From: CAZZCN01 sp964652975
GTDB lineage: Bacteria > Bacillota > Clostridia > Saccharofermentanales > UBA5734
Direction of reading: 5' to 3'
DNA: 26,852 nucleotides
Assembly (NCBI GenBank): GCA_964652975.1
Contig: CAZZCN010000045.1
Span: 1 to 26,852 of the forward strand
Below, piece after piece: positions 24,038 to 26,852 of this stretch (positions are counted from its first letter, which is position 1; the number at the start of each line of letters is the position of its first letter). The notes below the pieces were generated by a model. The model was not told the DNA's origin. It ran no database searches and saw nothing but the letters and a program-made list of their open reading frames with translations. The position numbers and the translations under genes were made by a program.

Positions 24038-24841
24038 CTACTCGCAGACTATTCCTTCAAAAAGTTTTTCTTTCGTCATAGAGGGTGTTTTACCGTACAT
24101 TTCAAGGACTTCGGTTCTGTAAACACCTGGTTTGTCAAAAAGTATCAATGGCTTGCCTGCTACAAATCCACCCGGGTTGACGCCTTTCTGACCGGATATT
24201 ATAAAGGCTGTCGGGGCCCTGTCGATAAAAGGATGGACAAATCTCAGGCTTCTCGGTTCGATTCCAGCGTTTCGCAAGCCCGATACAAGGTCAATTAAGC
24301 GGTCGGTCCGGTAAATCATAAAAACCGTGCCACGCGGTCGTAGCAGATAAGAGGTTATGTCAAGCAATTGTGAAAGTGATGAGAAAAGCTCTTCGCGCGC
24401 AATTCTTTTGTCCGTAATTTCCTTGTCTTTGTCTCCGTCAAAAATCTTGTATGGCGGATTGGACACCACACAGTCAAATTTTCCAGGCTTGTAAATGCTT
24501 TTCAGGTCGTTCCAGTTCTTATTGAGAGCAGAAAGCGAGGATTTCAGATTATTGAGTTCAATGTTTCTTAAAAAGGCGTCGTACGCAGCTTTAGTAATCT
24601 CAACTCCGGTAATACTTGCAGCGGCCAGCTTCTGTGACAGTAGCAGCGAAATGCTGCCGCAATTGCATCCGAGGTCAATTATGTTTCTCTTCGCGTCTTT
24701 GGTTTTTTTGAAACTTTCCGCAACGAAATTGGCAAGCAGGACCGAGTCTTCTCCGAAGCGAAAACCTTCTCGCTTTTGGATCATCCTGATTCCGTTAAGT
24801 TGTAAATCTTCAATTGTCTCATCCTTATGAAGTATAACCAT
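24038..24841 (-). CDS. trmN6: tRNA1(Val) (adenine(37)-N6)-methyltransferase-like TrmN6
   Basis: Rossmann-fold SAM-dependent methyltransferase of the TrmN6/YabB family, expected to modify A37 of a tRNA. Visible are the N-terminal GFRFGEDSVLLANF (26-39), motif I IDLGCNCG (55-62), GVEI for ribose contact and the adenine-methylase motif NPPY (128-131). The length of 267 residues is usual. The frame reaches an ATG at 24862 with no ribosome site; the ATG at 24841 follows AAGGAG by four bases and starts at the family N-terminus, so it is preferred. It heads trmN6-rluF-rsmI. Confidence 0.9.
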   Translation of the reverse strand: MVILHKDETIEDLQLNGIRMIQKREGFRFGEDSVLLANFVAESFKKTKDAKRNIIDLGCNCGSISLLLSQKLAAASITGVEITKAAYDAFLRNIELNNLKSSLSALNKNWNDLKSIYKPGKFDCVVSNPPYKIFDGDKDKEITDKRIAREELFSSLSQLLDITSYLLRPRGTVFMIYRTDRLIDLVSGLRNAGIEPRSLRFVHPFIDRAPTAFIISGQKGVNPGGFVAGKPLILFDKPGVYRTEVLEMYGKTPSMTKEKLFEGIVCE

Positions 24842-24918
24842 GGTTCTCCTTGATACACTCATTTTGTTATTATTGTTTTTGGCTCTGTCACATCATATAG
24901 TTGATAATATAGCATTTT

Positions 24919-24945
24919 ATTATGGGACATTTACTGTCCCATAAT
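24919..24945. terminator. Perfect 11-bp hairpin between the membrane-protein gene and trmN6
   Basis: ATTATGGGACA and TGTCCCATAAT surround a 5-base loop, about 36 bases after the small membrane-protein gene. Only a poor T-run follows on either strand, so it could be a weak terminator or an operator; a TTGACA lies a few bases upstream on the minus strand. Confidence 0.45.
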
Positions 24946-24980
24946 TTGAAATTTGTCAACTTTACATTATTCTCATTTTA

Positions 24981-25268
24981 TCACTTTTTGAAAATACGAC
25001 GATTAAAAATTAACAATAAAACAAGAGGTATGTTTATTAACAAATATATCCAAACATTAATGGCAGGATGCGTATCGTAATAATATCCTGTAGGTGTCAT
25101 TCCGTCCCAAAATGTAATTGAATATCCCAAACCATAATAAGGCTGAAAACAACCACCATGACCTACAATTGTAAATATAGGATGATGAATTGTAAATGAC
25201 ATAACTATATCGGTTACGAGAATGATTAACCAGATGATTAGCCCTACAGTTAATACTTTTTTCCACAT
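24981..25268 (-). CDS. Small two-helix membrane protein of unknown function
   Basis: 95 residues with two clear hydrophobic helices (about 6-27 and 72-90) and a loop rich in aromatic and glycine residues (GHGGCFQPYYGLGYSITFW..., TPTGYYYDTHPA) between them. Basic ends (MWKK and RRIFKK) suggest both termini are cytoplasmic with the loop outside. The start is well supported: ATG at 25268 behind GAGGGGGTGGCG. I do not recognise the family. It lies alone between the ferredoxin terminator and trmN6, so no operon partner hints at its role. Confidence 0.75.
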   Translation of the reverse strand: MWKKVLTVGLIIWLIILVTDIVMSFTIHHPIFTIVGHGGCFQPYYGLGYSITFWDGMTPTGYYYDTHPAINVWIYLLINIPLVLLLIFNRRIFKK

Positions 25269-25343
25269 AACGCCACCCCCTCAAAATATAAACAATTATC
25301 TTGATATATATGAACAAGCTTTCAAATTGCTCCTTAAAAGTGC

Positions 25344-25374
25344 AAAAAGGAGAAAAACGTCATCGCCTTTCTCC
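25344..25374 (-). terminator. Rho-independent terminator of the ferredoxin gene
   Basis: Minus-strand arms GGAGAAA (25368-25374) and TTTCTCC (25349-25355) are followed directly by five T. It lies about 30 bases after the ferredoxin stop. Confidence 0.7.
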
Positions 25375-25404
25375 CAATTTGTTACTCTGTCTTGCTTATT
25401 AAAA

Positions 25405-25575
25405 TCAAGCAGGGCTGATTGCATCAACGGGGCATGATGATACGCAAGCGCCGCAGTCAATGCAGGCTGACTCATCGATTACATAGAGACCGTCTCCTGC
25501 TGAAATACAGGTTACAGGACATTCGCCCTCGCAGCTTCCGCAAGATATACATGCATCACTAATTCTATATGCCAT
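25405..25575 (-). CDS. 2[4Fe-4S] ferredoxin
   Basis: A 56-residue low-potential electron carrier of the clostridial type. Two cluster motifs are complete: CISCGSCEGECP (9-20) and CIDCGACVSSCP (38-49), each with Cys-x2-Cys-x2-Cys-x3-Cys-Pro. The start MAYRISDAC and the end VDAISPA are typical. The ATG at 25573-25575 follows AATAGGAGGTG. It has its own promoter and terminator and is therefore monocistronic. It would serve cytoplasmic redox enzymes such as pyruvate:ferredoxin oxidoreductase or hydrogenase, which are not in this window. Confidence 0.96.
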   Translation of the reverse strand: MAYRISDACISCGSCEGECPVTCISAGDGLYVIDESACIDCGACVSSCPVDAISPA

Positions 25576-25600
25576 AATGAACACCTCCTATTCGTTGCAC

Positions 25601-25629
25601 ATTTTACCACTAATCGAAATTTTCATCAA
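25601..25629 (-). promoter_or_regulatory. Ferredoxin promoter
   Basis: TTGATG (25624-25629), a 17-base spacer and TAAAAT (25601-25606), with the start codon about 26 bases below. It lies between the upstream ABC gene stop and the ferredoxin ribosome site. Confidence 0.65.
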
Positions 25630-25647
25630 GCAATTAAAAAAAATTCG

Positions 25648-26852
25648 TCATACTGTACACACATTGTCAAATTGACTCTGATACAAATTAGCATAAAATC
25701 CACACTTGCTTATCAACTCGTCATGTGTCCCCTGCTCAACGATATCCCCGTCATCCATTACAAGGATAAGGTCAGCGTTGCGTATGGTGGACAGTCTGTG
25801 TGCAATTATAAAACTCGTGCGGCCTTTCATCAGATTATCCATCGCTTTTTGAATCAAAATCTCAGTTCTTGTATCTACACTACTTGTCGCTTCGTCTAGT
25901 ATCAAAATCTCTGGATCTGCCAGAATCGCTCTAGCTATAGTCATCAATTGTTTCTGACCTTGAGAAAGGTTATCTGCTTCTTCATTAAGAACCATGTTGT
26001 AGCCATCAGGCAACGTATGAACGAAATGGTCAATCTGAGCAGCTTTGGCGGCATTTTTCATCTCTTCGTCAGAAGCGCCAAGTCTGCCATACCGGATATT
26101 TTCAGCTATTGTACCGTTAAATAACCAGGTGTCCTGCAGCACCATTCCGAAAAGTGAACGCAGCTCATTGCGCTTGAACAGTTTGATATCATTGCCGTTT
26201 ATCTTTATTGAGCCTTTATTAACATCATAAAAACGCATAAGCAGCTTGACTATCGTTGTCTTACCGGCCCCGGTGGGTCCAACTATGGCAATCTTCTGTC
26301 CAGGCTTTATCTCGGCGCTGAAATCGCGTATTACTATTTTCTCAGGATCATATCCGAAAGAGACATGATCAAAGGACACGTTCCCATCCGGGTGAGCCAT
26401 AGAATCCTTGCCTCTTAAAGCATCATCCCAGTCAATGGTCAAAGCATCAGGCGTTTCGGCAATTTCTTCTTCTTCTCCCAAAAATTCGAAAACCCTTTCA
26501 GCAGCAGCAGCAGTCTGCTGAAGAACATTAGATACACTGGCAACCTGAGCAATCGGTTGCATAAAGGAACGAACATATTGTATAAATGCCTGGATACCGC
26601 CAACTGTCATCTTACCCGTAGTCGCTAGATACCCACCAAGAATACAAATCGCTACATAAGTGATATTTCCGATAAATGCTGTTATAGGCATCATAAGTCC
26701 TGAAAGGAAGTTTGCTTTCCATGCTGACTGGTATAGATTCTCATTAAATTCCTCAAATGTTTTTGCGGACTCCGCTTCTCCGTTAAATGCCTTAACTACA
26801 ACATGGCTGCCAAACATCTCCTCTATATGGCCGTTGACGTTTCCAAGATATT
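25648..26852 (-). CDS. ABC exporter half-transporter, C-terminal part (runs off the window)
   Basis: 400 residues are visible; the frame is open to the window edge (YLGNVNGHIEEMF before the first internal Met), so the first membrane helices are missing. The last two or so helices, then a full nucleotide-binding domain, are present: Walker A GPTGAGKTT, Q-loop VLQDTWLFNG, signature LSQGQKQ, Walker B ILILDEAT, and IAHRLS. The LSQGQ signature is typical of the YfiB/YfiC or TM287/288 type of heterodimeric multidrug exporter, so a partner ABC gene probably lies just upstream outside the window. It lacks the zinc ribbon of the other two ABC proteins as far as can be seen. Confidence 0.92.
   Translation of the reverse strand, partial: YLGNVNGHIEEMFGSHVVVKAFNGEAESAKTFEEFNENLYQSAWKANFLSGLMMPITAFIGNITYVAICILGGYLATTGKMTVGGIQAFIQYVRSFMQPIAQVASVSNVLQQTAAAAERVFEFLGEEEEIAETPDALTIDWDDALRGKDSMAHPDGNVSFDHVSFGYDPEKIVIRDFSAEIKPGQKIAIVGPTGAGKTTIVKLLMRFYDVNKGSIKINGNDIKLFKRNELRSLFGMVLQDTWLFNGTIAENIRYGRLGASDEEMKNAAKAAQIDHFVHTLPDGYNMVLNEEADNLSQGQKQLMTIARAILADPEILILDEATSSVDTRTEILIQKAMDNLMKGRTSFIIAHRLSTIRNADLILVMDDGDIVEQGTHDELISKCGFYANLYQSQFDNVCTV

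Noticed and set aside
23547..24122. A 191-codon plus-strand open frame
   Set aside because: It is antisense to rluF and trmN6; its repetitive hydrophobic text mirrors the rluF repeats.

Overview
The window is low-GC Gram-positive DNA, most likely from an anaerobic member of the Clostridia. The evidence is AT-rich intergenic DNA with strong AGGAGG-type ribosome binding sites, a T-box leader, a GatCAB transamidosome with an archaeal-type AspRS, a clostridial 2[4Fe-4S] ferredoxin, and the TrmN6/RsmI neighbourhood typical of Firmicutes. The species cannot be named from the sequence. A run of exactly 100 N (12303-12402) shows this is a draft or scaffolded assembly.

Layout. Nearly every gene lies on the minus strand, so operons read from high to low coordinates. 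(1) 25.6-26.9 kb: the 3' part of a half-size ABC exporter that runs off the window, then a monocistronic ferredoxin and a small two-helix membrane protein. (2) 20.3-24.8 kb: trmN6, rluF and rsmI (tRNA/rRNA modification), then a MATE exporter. (3) 18.1-20.2 kb: the only plus-strand genes, an overlapping AAA-ATPase/TOPRIM pair that looks like an anti-phage module. Imperfect 36-bp direct repeats flank it, suggesting an inserted cassette. (4) 9.6-17.7 kb: metG, tatD, then an ABC / DUF1854 / ABC set. Both of these ABC proteins appear to carry an N-terminal PH-like region and a zinc ribbon ahead of the membrane domain. (5) 6.7-9.3 kb: a hexapeptide-repeat (GlmU-like) protein, a NYN-domain protein and a PgeF/YfiH-family enzyme. 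(6) 1.3-6.5 kb: a T-box-controlled operon aspS2-gatC-gatA-gatB for tRNA-dependent amidation. (7) 0.26-0.99 kb: nagB with its own promoter, a palindromic operator candidate and a terminator.

How the genes work together. The AspRS is of the archaeal type and sits with GatCAB. The likely route is Asp-tRNA(Asn) to Asn-tRNA(Asn), and probably Glu-tRNA(Gln) to Gln-tRNA(Gln). The T-box leader has GAAC at the expected specifier position, overlapping codons for Glu (GAA) and Asn (AAC). This resembles the dual-specificity leader described for the equivalent operon of Clostridium acetobutylicum. The ABC/DUF1854/ABC genes probably form one heterodimeric exporter with an accessory protein.

The main oddities are: the flanked ATPase-TOPRIM cassette; the GAAC T-box; in-frame Asn-rich tandem repeats in four unrelated proteins (PgeF, one ABC transporter, MATE, RluF); a 37-bp tandem duplication that re-uses the end of one gene as the leader of the next; and a perfect 10-bp-arm palindrome over the nagB -35 element.
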